64,000 bases of DNA from Pseudomonadota bacterium. GTDB taxonomy: Bacteria; Pseudomonadota; Gammaproteobacteria; Steroidobacterales; Woeseiaceae. Below, one piece after another: positions 1-9,529 of this stretch. The stretch's first letter is position 1. Every line of letters starts with the position of its first letter. The position numbers and the translations under genes were made by a program. The DNA lies in the NCBI GenBank assembly GCA_022560695.1, contig JADFSP010000003.1, positions 62,001 through 126,000 of the forward strand, written 5' to 3'. The notes beneath the pieces were generated by a model that made no database searches, was not told where the DNA came from, and was given only the letters and a program-made list of their open reading frames with translations.

Positions 1-390
1 GACGATCTTCAAGTGTGGCCGCGATCGCGTAGTATCACCATCAACCGAGACGCGATGATCAGGGCTACCCGAGTCATGGGAGAAGATCATGCCCCGCCCT
101 GTCTCGCGGGCATAAATACCGAGTACCGAGCGCATCGGCACCCAGACGTCGAAGGGTGTACCGCTGAATCTCGCGCGAAAACTTGCGGCGTTATTGGTGA
201 GCTTGAGATTGTGAGCCGCAGTGTCGCTGATATTAAGGATTATTTTGCCGTCTTTGACGTGCTCCCGCGGCACGCGGACACCGTCGACCGAAGCGTCAAT
301 GACGATGTGCGGCGTATGGCCATTGTCGACCATCCATTCGTGCATCGCACGTATGAGGTAAGGTCTCTTCGATCGACTTGAATTCGACAA
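1..390 (-). CDS. sspB: ClpXP protease specificity-enhancing factor SspB (3' end cut by window edge)
   Basis: SspB is a dimeric adaptor that delivers ssrA-tagged and some other substrates to the ClpXP protease in the cytoplasm. The minus-strand translation opens with RPYLIRAMHEWMVDNGHTPH, very close to the known start of SspB, and runs through ILNISDTAAHNLKL and the substrate-binding fold. The last visible residues, RPHLKIV, match the C-terminal ClpX-docking tail, so probably only the final residue or two and the stop lie outside the window. No ATG fits the family start; I chose the TTG at 390 because it places RPY near residue 9 and has an AGGA about nine bases upstream. The linker before the ClpX tail looks short. 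It follows sspA on the same strand, the usual pairing. Confidence 0.9.
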   Translation of the reverse strand, partial: MSNSSRSKRPYLIRAMHEWMVDNGHTPHIVIDASVDGVRVPREHVKDGKIILNISDTAAHNLKLTNNAASFRARFSGTPFDVWVPMRSVLGIYARETGRGMIFSHDSGSPDHRVSVDGDTTRSRPHLKIV

Positions 391-516
391 CGGCTTCAAT
401 CCTGAGCAATAGCGTCGCTGTGTGCCATAGCTTAACACCGATCGCGAGATCTTCCTGGGACATGACATAAGCCCCGCCGGGCGGTCTCGCGACTGCGGGT
501 ATTATTGAGGCCGCTG

Positions 517-1143
517 CTACAGACGCATCTCCTGCTCAAGCTCAGTCAGGCTTTGCTGGAACGAGCGACGCGCGAACACGCGCTGCATGTAGCCTTCGAT
601 CGCTTCACCCCGGCCGCCAATCTCGATGCCGTATACGCCGAGGCGCCAGAGGATCGGCGCGATGGTGCAGTCCACCAGTGAAAACTCATCACTCAGGAAA
701 TACGGTTTTGCATCAAATAATTCGGCGCTTTGCAGAATGCTCTCGCGAAGCAACTTTCTCGACTTGCTGCTGAGCTTGCCATCGCCCGTATCAGCTTCCT
801 CGGCCAATGAGTACCAGTCCGTCTCGATGCGAAATAACGCCAGGCGAAATTGTGCGCGGGTGACCGGATCCACCGGCATCAGCGGCGGATGCGGGAAGCG
901 CTCGTCGAGATATTCAACAATGACGCGCGAATCGTACAAGGTCAGGTCGCGGTCGACCAGAGTCGGAACCGAGTGATATGGATTGAGATCCATGAGGTCT
1001 TCCGGCAACTCCGAGCCCGATATGTTATTGATCTCAATGTTGATGTTCTTTTCGGCAAGGACCAGCCGTGTACGATGACTGTGTATGTCCGTAGGTCGTG
1101 AAAACAACGTCATCACGGACCGCCTATTGACTATTACTGCCAT
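517..1143 (-). CDS. sspA: Stringent starvation protein A SspA
   Basis: SspA is an RNA-polymerase-associated protein with a glutathione-S-transferase fold that acts in stationary-phase and acid-stress gene control. The 208-residue product carries RSVMTLFSRPTDIHSHRTRL at the start and the family's YLDERFPHPPLMPV surface patch, including the Pro-His-Pro needed for function in enterics, then DEFSLVDCTIAPILWRL in the helical domain. The open frame extends upstream, but the ATG at 1143 aligns with the family start (MAV..NRRSVM) and has GAGGGA eight bases before it. It sits between petC and sspB, all on minus, the common gammaproteobacterial arrangement. The AT-rich 120 bases upstream could hold its own promoter. 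Confidence 0.95.
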   Translation of the reverse strand: MAVIVNRRSVMTLFSRPTDIHSHRTRLVLAEKNINIEINNISGSELPEDLMDLNPYHSVPTLVDRDLTLYDSRVIVEYLDERFPHPPLMPVDPVTRAQFRLALFRIETDWYSLAEEADTGDGKLSSKSRKLLRESILQSAELFDAKPYFLSDEFSLVDCTIAPILWRLGVYGIEIGGRGEAIEGYMQRVFARRSFQQSLTELEQEMRL

Positions 1144-1263
1144 GCTTCGATCCCTCAAAAATATTGCAATTGAAAACTTGTCACTTCGACGCGTGTTAAT
1201 TGAACTCCGCATCCGGTTCCCGAGAAGCACTCCCGAATTGCGGAATACACCCCGTGGTTGTAG

Positions 1264-2019
1264 TCAGCTGACGTCCTTCCAAATTTGTTTTTTTAGCATC
1301 GTCGCGATGATCAGGAAAAACAAGAGGAACATCAGCACCCAGACTCCAAGTCTGCGGCGTTCCGATCGGATCGGCTCCGTGATGTACGCAAGAAAGTTCA
1401 CAGTGTCGCGTACGAAGTCATCGTACTCCTCGGCGTTCATCGATCCCGCCGTTACCTGTTCAAAACCCTCAAACTCGAGGGATGTCACACTATCGACAAT
1501 GTTTTCTGAATAAATTGCCGCCTGAAAACCCTGCAACTCCCAAAGAATATGCGGCATGCTTGTGCCACTGAGAACGATGTTGTCGACGCCGGTCGGGCTG
1601 TTGGGATCCACGTAAAATCCCTTGAGAAAGCTGTAAATGTAATCCGCACCCTTCGCTCGAGCCCGTAACGACAAATCCGGTGGCGTCTTACCGAACCAAC
1701 GCTCTGCGGAGTCCGCCGGCATCGCTACATTAATTGTCTCAAATGTATTCGCAGCGTTGAACATGAGGTTGTCGATCAGCTGATCTTCCGACAATTCGAG
1801 GTACTTGCCAATCGTCTTGTAGCGCACGTATTGAGCGGAGTGACAGCCGGAACAATAGTTCATGAAATTGCGGGCGCCGCGCTGAAGTGACGCAATATTT
1901 TCGGGATCGATGTTCGCTTCTTGCAATTGAATTTCGCTGGCGCCGATCGCAACACTTTGTGTGGCAACGAGGCACGCCGCAACAACGATGAATCTGGCGA
2001 CCGTGTTAAGTTTAAGCAC
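1264..2019 (-). CDS. petC: Cytochrome c1 of the bc1 complex
   Basis: This is the haem-c subunit of the ubiquinol-cytochrome c oxidoreductase (complex III), passing electrons from the Rieske protein to periplasmic cytochrome c. The product has 251 residues. There is a signal peptide at about residues 1-27 and a CSGCH haem-attachment site at residues 56-60. The SGTSMPHILW stretch holds Met155, the likely sixth haem ligand, and a C-terminal membrane anchor spans about 224-242, followed by a lysine-rich cytoplasmic end. It overlaps the end of petB by 8 bases, so the two are translationally linked. Cytochrome c1 here is a separate gene rather than fused to cytochrome b as in some alphaproteobacteria. 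Confidence 0.96.
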   Translation of the reverse strand: MLKLNTVARFIVVAACLVATQSVAIGASEIQLQEANIDPENIASLQRGARNFMNYCSGCHSAQYVRYKTIGKYLELSEDQLIDNLMFNAANTFETINVAMPADSAERWFGKTPPDLSLRARAKGADYIYSFLKGFYVDPNSPTGVDNIVLSGTSMPHILWELQGFQAAIYSENIVDSVTSLEFEGFEQVTAGSMNAEEYDDFVRDTVNFLAYITEPIRSERRRLGVWVLMFLLFFLIIATMLKKQIWKDVS

Positions 2020-3262
2020 GGTAGACCACCCTCTCCGGGACAGGCTTGGTTTTGTCGATGCTGGTGTAATACGGCATCAGCAGGAAAAATGCGAAATAGA
2101 TCACCGAGAAAATTCTTGCGGCCAGCACGAAAACGCGGTCGGCGGGCTGCATTCCGAGCCACCCCAGAGCGACAAAGCTGACTGTAAACAAAGTCAGCGC
2201 CACCTTGTACAGCCAGCCGCGGTAGCGAATGGAATTGACTCTCGAGCGATCCAGCCACGGCAGGAACATCGGCAGCAGTACGGCCCCACCCATCAAAATA
2301 GCGCCCCAGAGCTTGTCCGGCACCGCGCGCAAGACCGCATAAAACGGCGTGAAGTACCAGACCGGCGCGATATGCTCGGGCGTGGCCAGCATATTGGCGG
2401 GCTCGAAATTTGCGTGTTCCAGAAAATAGCCGCCCATTTCCGGCGCAAAGAAAATCACCGCCGAAAAAAACATTAGAAATATTATGATCGCCACAAGATC
2501 TTTGCTGGTGTGGTACGGATGGAACGCCACGCCGTCCAGCGGGATGCCGTTGGGTCCTTTGTGTTCCTTGATTTCGACCCCGTCGGGATTATTCGATCCG
2601 ACTTCGTGCAACGCGACAATATGCACAAACACGAGGCCAATCAGTGCAAGCGGCAGGACGATGATATGCAGCGCAAAAAAGCGATTGAGGGTGATGTCGG
2701 AAATCGAGTAGTCGCCGCGAATATATTCCACCAGTGCGTCGCCGATGACGGGTATTGCGCCAAACAGCGAGATGATGACTTGCGCTCCCCAGTAGGACAT
2801 TTGACCCCAGGGCAACAGGTAACCGGCAAACCCCTCGGCCATTAGCACGAAGAAAATCAACATGCCGATTATCCAGATGAGTTCACGAGGTTTTTTGTAC
2901 GACCCGTAAAGCATCGCACGAAACATATGCAGATAGACGACGATAAAAAAGAACGACGCACCCGTCGAATGCATGTAACGGATCAACCAGCCCATTTCGA
3001 CATCGCGCATGATGTACTCGACCGATGCAAAGGCTTCTGCCGCGGATGGCTTGTAATTCATCGTCAGAAAAATGCCGGATACGACCTGAATCACCAGCAC
3101 CACCATTGCGAGCACGCCAAACACGTACCAGAAATTGAAATTTTTGGACGCGTAGTATTCCGTTATGTGATAGCGCATGGTTTCCGATAACGGAAAACGA
3201 TCGTCGATCCAACGCAACAATCCGCCCTTTGGCGTGCCGACTTCAGCCTCAATCCTCGCCAT
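2012..3262 (-). CDS. petB: Cytochrome b of the bc1 complex
   Basis: This is the membrane core of complex III, carrying two b haems and the quinol oxidation and reduction sites. The 416-residue protein has the paired haem-ligand histidines in MHSTGASFFFIVVYLHMFRA and in ALHIIVLP...VHIVALHEVG, plus multiple long hydrophobic helices. The Qo-site motif reads PVWY rather than PEWY, a variant found in gammaproteobacteria. The start is set at the ATG at 3262, which overlaps the Rieske stop as TGATG; a TTG one codon upstream is also open. It is the middle gene of petABC, with short overlaps on both sides. Confidence 0.97.
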   Translation of the reverse strand: MARIEAEVGTPKGGLLRWIDDRFPLSETMRYHITEYYASKNFNFWYVFGVLAMVVLVIQVVSGIFLTMNYKPSAAEAFASVEYIMRDVEMGWLIRYMHSTGASFFFIVVYLHMFRAMLYGSYKKPRELIWIIGMLIFFVLMAEGFAGYLLPWGQMSYWGAQVIISLFGAIPVIGDALVEYIRGDYSISDITLNRFFALHIIVLPLALIGLVFVHIVALHEVGSNNPDGVEIKEHKGPNGIPLDGVAFHPYHTSKDLVAIIIFLMFFSAVIFFAPEMGGYFLEHANFEPANMLATPEHIAPVWYFTPFYAVLRAVPDKLWGAILMGGAVLLPMFLPWLDRSRVNSIRYRGWLYKVALTLFTVSFVALGWLGMQPADRVFVLAARIFSVIYFAFFLLMPYYTSIDKTKPVPERVVYRA

Positions 3263-3849
3263 CAAGCTGCTCCCGTATCCTGCCCAATCAGAATCAAATC
3301 GTCCCGGACAAACCGGTGCGGCGGAATCCGCAGGTTCGTCGGCGCTGGAACGCCATTATAGACGCGCCCCGCCAGATCGAATTTCGACCCGTGACAGGGA
3401 CAGAAGAACCCACCGTTCCAGTTTTCGGCCGGCCGAATTTCGAAATCCTCAAGTGGCGCGCAGCCGAGATGCGTGCATGAGCCTTCAACAACAAGGAACT
3501 CGGGCTTGACGGAACGATACTCGTTGGTCGCATAAATGGGCTGCTGGTCCTTCTCCTCGGAGTTCGGGTCCTTGAGATCGCCGGTATTGTCCGACAAGCT
3601 CGCCAGCATTTCCTCGGTCCGCCTGAGCACGAATACCAGCCTGCCGCGCCACAGAACCCGAATCAATTCGCCGGGCTGCAGTGAACCAATCGGCACCTCA
3701 ACGGGCGCTCCGAGCGCCTGCGCCCTGGCGCTCGGCTTCAACGAGGACAGAAACGGAATCGACGCGAAGCCTATGCCGACCACGCCGGTCACAACGGTTG
3801 CAACAGTAAGAAAATGACGTCTTTTGTGGTCAACGTCGTTTTCGGTCAT
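3262..3849 (-). CDS. petA: Ubiquinol-cytochrome c reductase iron-sulfur (Rieske) subunit
   Basis: This is the Rieske 2Fe-2S subunit of complex III, taking the first electron from ubiquinol on the periplasmic face. The 195-residue product has the cluster-binding boxes CTHLGC (residues 125-130) and CPCHGS (150-155), supplying two cysteines and two histidines as ligands plus the disulfide pair. The N-terminus, KRRHFLTVATVVTGVVGIG, resembles a Tat-type signal anchor although the second arginine context is not a perfect twin-arginine motif. It is the first gene of petABC and its stop overlaps the petB start. A promoter must lie in 3850-4090, where I could not fix one with confidence. Confidence 0.97.
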   Translation of the reverse strand: MTENDVDHKRRHFLTVATVVTGVVGIGFASIPFLSSLKPSARAQALGAPVEVPIGSLQPGELIRVLWRGRLVFVLRRTEEMLASLSDNTGDLKDPNSEEKDQQPIYATNEYRSVKPEFLVVEGSCTHLGCAPLEDFEIRPAENWNGGFFCPCHGSKFDLAGRVYNGVPAPTNLRIPPHRFVRDDLILIGQDTGAA

Positions 3850-4151
3850 CGGGCACTCCCATACGTTAGCTGGTCAAGGTCGGGTGAACGGCACTCGCTA
3901 CTCTGGCCGCGGCAACCTGTTGCATCACTCACATGTTCTGGGGGGTGGTCTTGTCAGGATGCCCATGCCTTGGTATTAGCTCGTTGCGTTCTGGTCACGG
4001 CCTGTATTATCAGCGCGCTTTTGCTTAGTTTCGGTACCGGTAGATTTGCAGCAGACCCGCTTTGCCGTCAGGATGGCGGTTTTTCGGGACTTGGTGCGGA
4101 ACCAATGGCGCATTATACACGGGCGTCATTCAAATTGGCCAGCAACCAGGT
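3850..4151. other. Divergent intergenic region between petA and the degS-like gene
   Basis: About 300 bases without a convincing gene. It should hold the petABC promoter (minus) and the degS promoter (plus). On the plus strand TTGGTG (4091-4096) and TATACA (4114-4119) form a plausible promoter and are listed separately. For petA, candidate -10 elements such as GATAAT read on minus near 4007-4012 lack a good -35. An open frame in phase with the protease runs back to an ATG at 4062 but the peptide it would add has no family resemblance. Confidence 0.5.
4091..4119 (+). promoter_or_regulatory. Putative sigma-70 promoter of the degS-like gene
   Basis: TTGGTG at 4091-4096 and TATACA at 4114-4119 are separated by 17 bases, the ideal spacing. 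Transcription would begin near 4126, just ahead of the GTG at 4152, and would leave the upstream ATG at 4062 outside the message. This supports the shorter reading of the protease. Confidence 0.45.
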
Positions 4152-5246
4152 GTGAACAGTCAAGGCAAGCAGAGACCCATCGTGGCCGGTTTGAGATCAG
4201 CGCTCGTGTTTCTTTTGCAGTCGATCGTCGTCGGTCTGGCGGTCGCCTTTGTCGTAGTACTCATCCGTCCGGAGCTGCTGCCAACGGCCGGCACGGGACA
4301 GAACGACGGCCCGGTAAGTTATGCCGACGCTGTGGATATCAGCGCTCCTGCCGTTGCTAATGTCTACACGAAGAGGCTGGTGGAGGACAGTGCCGCAGGG
4401 ACCGATCCCACTCGCTTCCGGGTTACCACGAGTTATGCCTCCGCTGTCATTATCGATCCGGCCGGCTACCTCGTGACGAACTACCACGTCATAGCCGACG
4501 CTGCCGAAATCCGCATTCAACTGAGCGACGGGCGCATCGCCGAACCCGAGCTTGTGGGTGTCGACGCCGAGACAGACGTGGCATTGCTGAAAGTCGATCT
4601 CGGCGTGCTGCCCGCTATTCGTCTCGGGCGATCGTCGCAACTGCGTAGCGGAGATGTCGTGCTCGCCATCGGCAATCCGTACGGCCTAACCAAGTCGGTT
4701 ACGCAGGGTATTGTCAGTGCAACCGGGCGCGGACTTCTGACGCTCGCCACTTTCGAGAACTTCATCCAGACCGACGCAGCAATCAACGCCGGCAATTCGG
4801 GCGGCGCACTGATCAACAGTAAAGGCGAACTTGTTGGCATCAACACGGCCATTCTGGCACAAGACCCCGGTACCGAGGGCATCGGCTTTGCAATTCCGAT
4901 CGACCTCGTTCGCGGCGTGGTCGAGGAAATCAAGAAAAATGGCCGTGTCATTCGCGGCTACCTGGGGCTGGAGCCCGACGATTTGACCAATGCCGAGCGA
5001 ACCGCCCTGGGTCTCGACGCCAACGTCGGCATCCTGCTTATCGGTGTCTATCCAGGCAGTCCGGCCGCGATGGCCAATCTTAAAAGTGGCGACGTGATTC
5101 TTTCGGTCAACGGAGAACCTATTTTGTCGCAACGACAGGCGCGATTGCTGGTCGCAGGCACAAATCCCGGCGACTCGGTCGACGTCGTTGCGTGGCGCGA
5201 CGGCCAACAGTTTCGCACGACCGTTGTGGCCGGCGAGCGTCCCTGA
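4152..5246 (+). CDS. degS: DegS/AlgW-like membrane-anchored serine endoprotease
   Basis: DegS senses misfolded outer-membrane proteins through its PDZ domain and cleaves the anti-sigma factor RseA/MucA in the periplasm. The protein has one N-terminal membrane anchor (SALVFLLQSIVVGLAVAFVV), then a trypsin-like HtrA domain and a single PDZ domain, the DegS layout rather than the two-PDZ DegP one. With the GTG start the triad is His112 (TNYHVI), Asp142 (ETDVALL) and Ser216 (NAGNSGGAL); length is 364 residues. I prefer the GTG at 4152 because it puts the anchor near the N-terminus and lies downstream of a good promoter; an in-frame ATG at 4062 would add 30 residues without family resemblance. It is convergent with murA. 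Confidence 0.85.
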   Translation: MNSQGKQRPIVAGLRSALVFLLQSIVVGLAVAFVVVLIRPELLPTAGTGQNDGPVSYADAVDISAPAVANVYTKRLVEDSAAGTDPTRFRVTTSYASAVIIDPAGYLVTNYHVIADAAEIRIQLSDGRIAEPELVGVDAETDVALLKVDLGVLPAIRLGRSSQLRSGDVVLAIGNPYGLTKSVTQGIVSATGRGLLTLATFENFIQTDAAINAGNSGGALINSKGELVGINTAILAQDPGTEGIGFAIPIDLVRGVVEEIKKNGRVIRGYLGLEPDDLTNAERTALGLDANVGILLIGVYPGSPAAMANLKSGDVILSVNGEPILSQRQARLLVAGTNPGDSVDVVAWRDGQQFRTTVVAGERP

Positions 5247-5248
5247 GG

Positions 5249-5362
5249 AAAGTGGGGTCGAACCGCAGATTTTCCTGAAAGTGGGGTCGAACCGCAGATT
5301 TTCCTGACAAGCTTGGCTCGATCGCTGTTTCCTGTGAAAAAACTGCGGTTCGACCCCACTTT
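5249..5362. repeat. GGGGTCGAACC inverted/direct repeat, copy A
   Basis: Two adjacent 29-base units (5249-5277 and 5278-5306) are identical and each contains GTGGGGTCGAACCGCAG. Their first 20 bases recur inverted and without mismatch at 5343-5362. The transcript could form a long hairpin with either unit pairing to the inverted copy. The block fills the space between the convergent degS-like gene and murA and may also end transcription. The core GGGGTCGAACCG recurs in two further intergenic places in the window. Confidence 0.85.
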
Positions 5363-5366
5363 CCTG

Positions 5367-6632
<1,266 letters not shown>

Positions 6633-6881
6633 CTAATCCTCGCGATCTTGTTGCCGCAATTCCGCGGGCGTGAAGGCCCGGATAGAAAGCGCGTGAATTT
6701 CATTGCCAACCAGAGCACCAAGGCTCTTGTACACGAGCTGATGCCGGGCGAGTGGCCGTACGCCCTCAAATTCGGCGGCAATTACCAGTGCTTCGAAATG
6801 GGTATTGTCGTCACTTGTGACCGTGACATTCGCGTTATCGAAATTGGCCTCGATAAGGCGGGCGATCTCGGATGGCTCCAT
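6633..6881 (-). CDS. ibaG: BolA family iron-metabolism protein IbaG
   Basis: IbaG/YrbA is a small BolA-fold protein that works with monothiol glutaredoxin in iron-sulfur cluster handling and acid response. The 82-residue product shows the family features: an N-terminal helix EPSEIARLIEANF, the FEALVIAAEFEGV strand region, then RHQLVYKSLGALVGNEIHAL, ending SIRAFTPAEL as in IbaG. The ATG at 6881 fits the family start; an in-frame GTG at 6911 would add ten residues. Neither has a strong ribosome-binding site. It directly precedes murA, as in other gammaproteobacteria. Confidence 0.88.
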   Translation of the reverse strand: MEPSEIARLIEANFDNANVTVTSDDNTHFEALVIAAEFEGVRPLARHQLVYKSLGALVGNEIHALSIRAFTPAELRQQDRED

Positions 6882-7041
6882 TGCAGTATTGCCAGCATCT
6901 TTTCCGGGCACGCAATTTAACCATAAATCATGAGGCTTCCCAATGCGGGACGCCGATTGTGTATGATAGCCGGCCCGCGGGCCCTGAGGGCCCGTCGATC
7001 GGGTTCCGGTTTGAGCCGATAATCATCAGAACGACTGCTTT

Positions 7042-8007
7042 ATGCGTGGCGATATCCTCGAAGTAATTGGCGGCTTCGTACTCCTGGTCTGGGGTGCAGA
7101 CCGGTTTGTGCATGGCGCTGCAGCGGCGGCCCGCAACCTGGGCATAGCTCCGCTGTTGATTGGTTTGACGATCGTTGCGTTTGCCACATCCGCGCCAGAG
7201 ATTCTTGTGTCGGTCGTGGCCGCCAGTCGCGGGGAACCAGGCCTCGCGATCGGTAATGCAATCGGCTCTAATATTTGCAATATCGGCCTGGTACTGGGCT
7301 GTGTCTCTGTCATTCGCCCGATCAAGCTGCGCTCGGCAACCTTGCGCCGTGAGATGCCAGCGTTGCTGGCCGTGACGCTGCTCACGGTGTCGTTATTCCT
7401 TGATTCGTATCTGTCTCGCATTGACGGGCTGGTCATGCTGACGGGACTCGTCATCGTGATGATCTGGCTGGCGCGACTCGGCATGCACTCAGCGGTGAAT
7501 GACCCGATCAAGCGCGATTTCGAGGCTGAAATTCCGCAGCATGTCCCGATGAAAATGGCCCTGATCTGGTTCGTGCTGGGTCTCGCCACGCTGCTTGGCG
7601 GCGCCGCACTGCTGGTGGACGGCGCTATCGATATTGCGCGCACGCTCGGCGTCAGCGACGTCGTGATCGGCATCACTCTCGTCGCTCTCGGTACCAGCGT
7701 GCCGGAGCTTGCGGTATCGCTCGTCAGCGCCTTGAAGGGCGAGTACGGACTTGCGATCGGCAATATTGTCGGGTCGAACATTTTCAATTTGCTCGCCGTC
7801 ATCGGTGTTGCCGCAACGATCGCTCCCGCACCGCTCGCACCGTCGGTTTTGTCCCTGCATATTTTCGTCATGGTCGCATTCACGCTGGTGCTGTTTGCGA
7901 TGACCTACGACTACGACGGCAAAAGCGAGCTGTCCAGGGTCGAAGGCGGCGCTTTGCTTATCGCCTATGTGGCATTCATTTCCTACGTTATCGTACAAAA
8001 CGTTTAA
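7042..8007 (+). CDS. Calcium/sodium antiporter family protein, YrbG-like
   Basis: This is a cation/Ca2+ exchanger of the inner membrane with two homologous halves. The 321-residue protein carries both alpha-repeat signatures: FATSAPEILVSVVAASRG with GLAIGNAIGSNICNIG in the first half, and LGTSVPELAVSLVSALKG with GLAIGNIVGSNIFNLL in the second. About ten hydrophobic segments surround them. It lies immediately upstream of kdsD, the position of yrbG in E. coli, where the gene is not needed for LPS assembly. The leader has TATGAT at 6962-6967 followed by a very GC-rich stretch with the hairpin GGGCCC-TGA-GGGCCC (6979-6993). The transported ions are inferred only from the family. Confidence 0.9.
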   Translation: MRGDILEVIGGFVLLVWGADRFVHGAAAAARNLGIAPLLIGLTIVAFATSAPEILVSVVAASRGEPGLAIGNAIGSNICNIGLVLGCVSVIRPIKLRSATLRREMPALLAVTLLTVSLFLDSYLSRIDGLVMLTGLVIVMIWLARLGMHSAVNDPIKRDFEAEIPQHVPMKMALIWFVLGLATLLGGAALLVDGAIDIARTLGVSDVVIGITLVALGTSVPELAVSLVSALKGEYGLAIGNIVGSNIFNLLAVIGVAATIAPAPLAPSVLSLHIFVMVAFTLVLFAMTYDYDGKSELSRVEGGALLIAYVAFISYVIVQNV

Positions 8008-8039
8008 AATACCTGCATAGCACATTCTGAGGCCTGCAC

Positions 8040-9023
8040 GTGCCCGAAAACCTGACAGATGAGGAGCTGCTTGACCTCGCGCGCGAAGTACTCGGGATCG
8101 AGTCACGCGCCGTGGATCAGCTGCGATCGCGGCTCGATAGCGAATTCGCTGCCGCATGCCGCCTGTGCATTGCTACGCCGGGCCGCGTGGTTGTCACCGG
8201 GATGGGAAAGTCCGGCCACATCTCCGGCAAGATCGCTGCAACGCTGGCGAGTACCGGCACCCCGGCATTTTTCATGCACCCGGCTGAGGCCAGCCATGGT
8301 GACCTCGGCATGATCACGAACCAGGATTTGCTGCTTGCGGTTTCTTATTCGGGAGAGACCGAGGAAATTGTGACCATCCTGCCACTCGTCAAGCGCATGG
8401 GCGCCAGGTTGGTGTCAATCACCGGAAATAGCGATTCGACTCTGGCCAAGGCGGCCGACGCACACCTCAATGTTGCAGTGACCGAAGAAGCGTGCCCGTT
8501 GAACCTCGCGCCGACAGCCAGCACGACAGCAACATTGGCGATGGGTGATGCCCTGGCCGTTGCTCTTTTGAAGCACCGCGGATTCACGGCCGAGGACTTC
8601 GCGCGTTCACATCCAAGCGGCAGTCTCGGCAAGCGATTGTTGTTACGTGTCAGCGACGTCATGCGCAGCGACGATGAAATACCGATGGTCCGGCCGGATG
8701 TCCGGCTTCGCGACGGCCTCATGGAAATGACGCAAAAGGGACTGGGCATGACGGCTGTCGTCGATGAGAACCAGCGGATTCTTGGCATTTTCACCGACGG
8801 CGATCTGCGTCGCGCACTCGACGACGGAGTCGATGTTCATACGATGAAGATGAGCAACGTAATGCACACAGAATGCAAGACAACGACGGCCAACGTACTG
8901 GCCGCTGAAGCTGTGCACGTTCTCGACGAAAACAAGATCACGTCGCTGCTGGTTGTCGATGAGGACAAGCGCCTGATTGGAGCACTAAACATTCACGATC
9001 TGTTCCGGGCGGGAATCGTGTGA
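8040..9023 (+). CDS. kdsD: D-arabinose 5-phosphate isomerase KdsD
   Basis: KdsD interconverts ribulose 5-phosphate and arabinose 5-phosphate, the first step to Kdo for LPS. The 327-residue protein has an N-terminal SIS sugar-isomerase domain (TGMGKSGHISGKIAATLAST, then SYSGETEEI and the HPSGSLGKRL segment) and two C-terminal CBS domains (VSDVMRSDDEIPMV and SNVMHTECKTT). It starts at the GTG at 8040, 32 bases after the antiporter. The kdsC start overlaps its stop by 4 bases (GTGA), so the genes are co-translated. Confidence 0.96.
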   Translation: MPENLTDEELLDLAREVLGIESRAVDQLRSRLDSEFAAACRLCIATPGRVVVTGMGKSGHISGKIAATLASTGTPAFFMHPAEASHGDLGMITNQDLLLAVSYSGETEEIVTILPLVKRMGARLVSITGNSDSTLAKAADAHLNVAVTEEACPLNLAPTASTTATLAMGDALAVALLKHRGFTAEDFARSHPSGSLGKRLLLRVSDVMRSDDEIPMVRPDVRLRDGLMEMTQKGLGMTAVVDENQRILGIFTDGDLRRALDDGVDVHTMKMSNVMHTECKTTTANVLAAEAVHVLDENKITSLLVVDEDKRLIGALNIHDLFRAGIV

Positions 9024-9529
9024 GTACCGCGGCGATTCAAGAACGACTGCGGAATATTCGGCTGGTCGCATTCGACGTCGACGGCGTCTTGACTGACGGT
9101 CGATTTTATTTGTCCAGCGACGGCATCGAATCCAAGGCTTTCTGCACGCAGGACGGTTACGGAATTCGGCAACTTCTTGCCGGTGGCATCGAGGTTGCGG
9201 TCGTCAGTGGCCGGCGCTCGGGGGCCGTTGAGCAGCGCATGGCCGAACTCGGCGTCACTCACGTCATCCTTGCCTGCAGCGACAAGGTCAGCGCATTTGA
9301 TGATCTGATCACCGGGCTCCGCATTCGCGAGTCAGAGTGCGCTTACGTGGGCGACGACATCCCGGACCTGGATATCTTGCAAAAAGTCGGCTACTCGATC
9401 GCTGTGGCTAACGCCGTTGGCGCAGTACGCGCCGCGTGCGATTACACGACTTCGGCCAGCGGGGGCAACGGCGCCGTGCGAGAAGTCTGCGAACTGGTAT
9501 TGAATGCGCGGCGAGGCGACCCGTCGTGA
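9020..9529 (+). CDS. kdsC: 3-deoxy-D-manno-octulosonate 8-phosphate phosphatase KdsC
   Basis: KdsC removes phosphate from Kdo-8-phosphate. The 169-residue protein is a minimal HAD phosphatase without cap, as the family is: motif I is FDVDGVLTDG, with Asp19 as nucleophile and Asp21 as acid/base; the motif III/IV region is YVGDDIPDLDIL. VSGRRSGAVEQRMAELGV matches the motif II region. It starts with GTG inside the end of kdsD and its stop overlaps the lptC GTG by 4 bases, part of the tight kdsD-kdsC-lptC-lptA-lptB unit. Kdo-8-phosphate synthase (kdsA) is not in the window. Confidence 0.96.
   Translation: MSTAAIQERLRNIRLVAFDVDGVLTDGRFYLSSDGIESKAFCTQDGYGIRQLLAGGIEVAVVSGRRSGAVEQRMAELGVTHVILACSDKVSAFDDLITGLRIRESECAYVGDDIPDLDILQKVGYSIAVANAVGAVRAACDYTTSASGGNGAVREVCELVLNARRGDPS

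Noticed and set aside
294..463. Short minus frame starting MSQEDLAIGVKLWH upstream of sspB
   Set aside because: It ends inside sspB in another frame and has no family resemblance; sspB itself is well supported from 390.
5249..5306. Possible tRNA T-arm because of GGTCGAACC
   Set aside because: No anticodon or acceptor stem can be built around it; the motif belongs to the inverted-repeat family.
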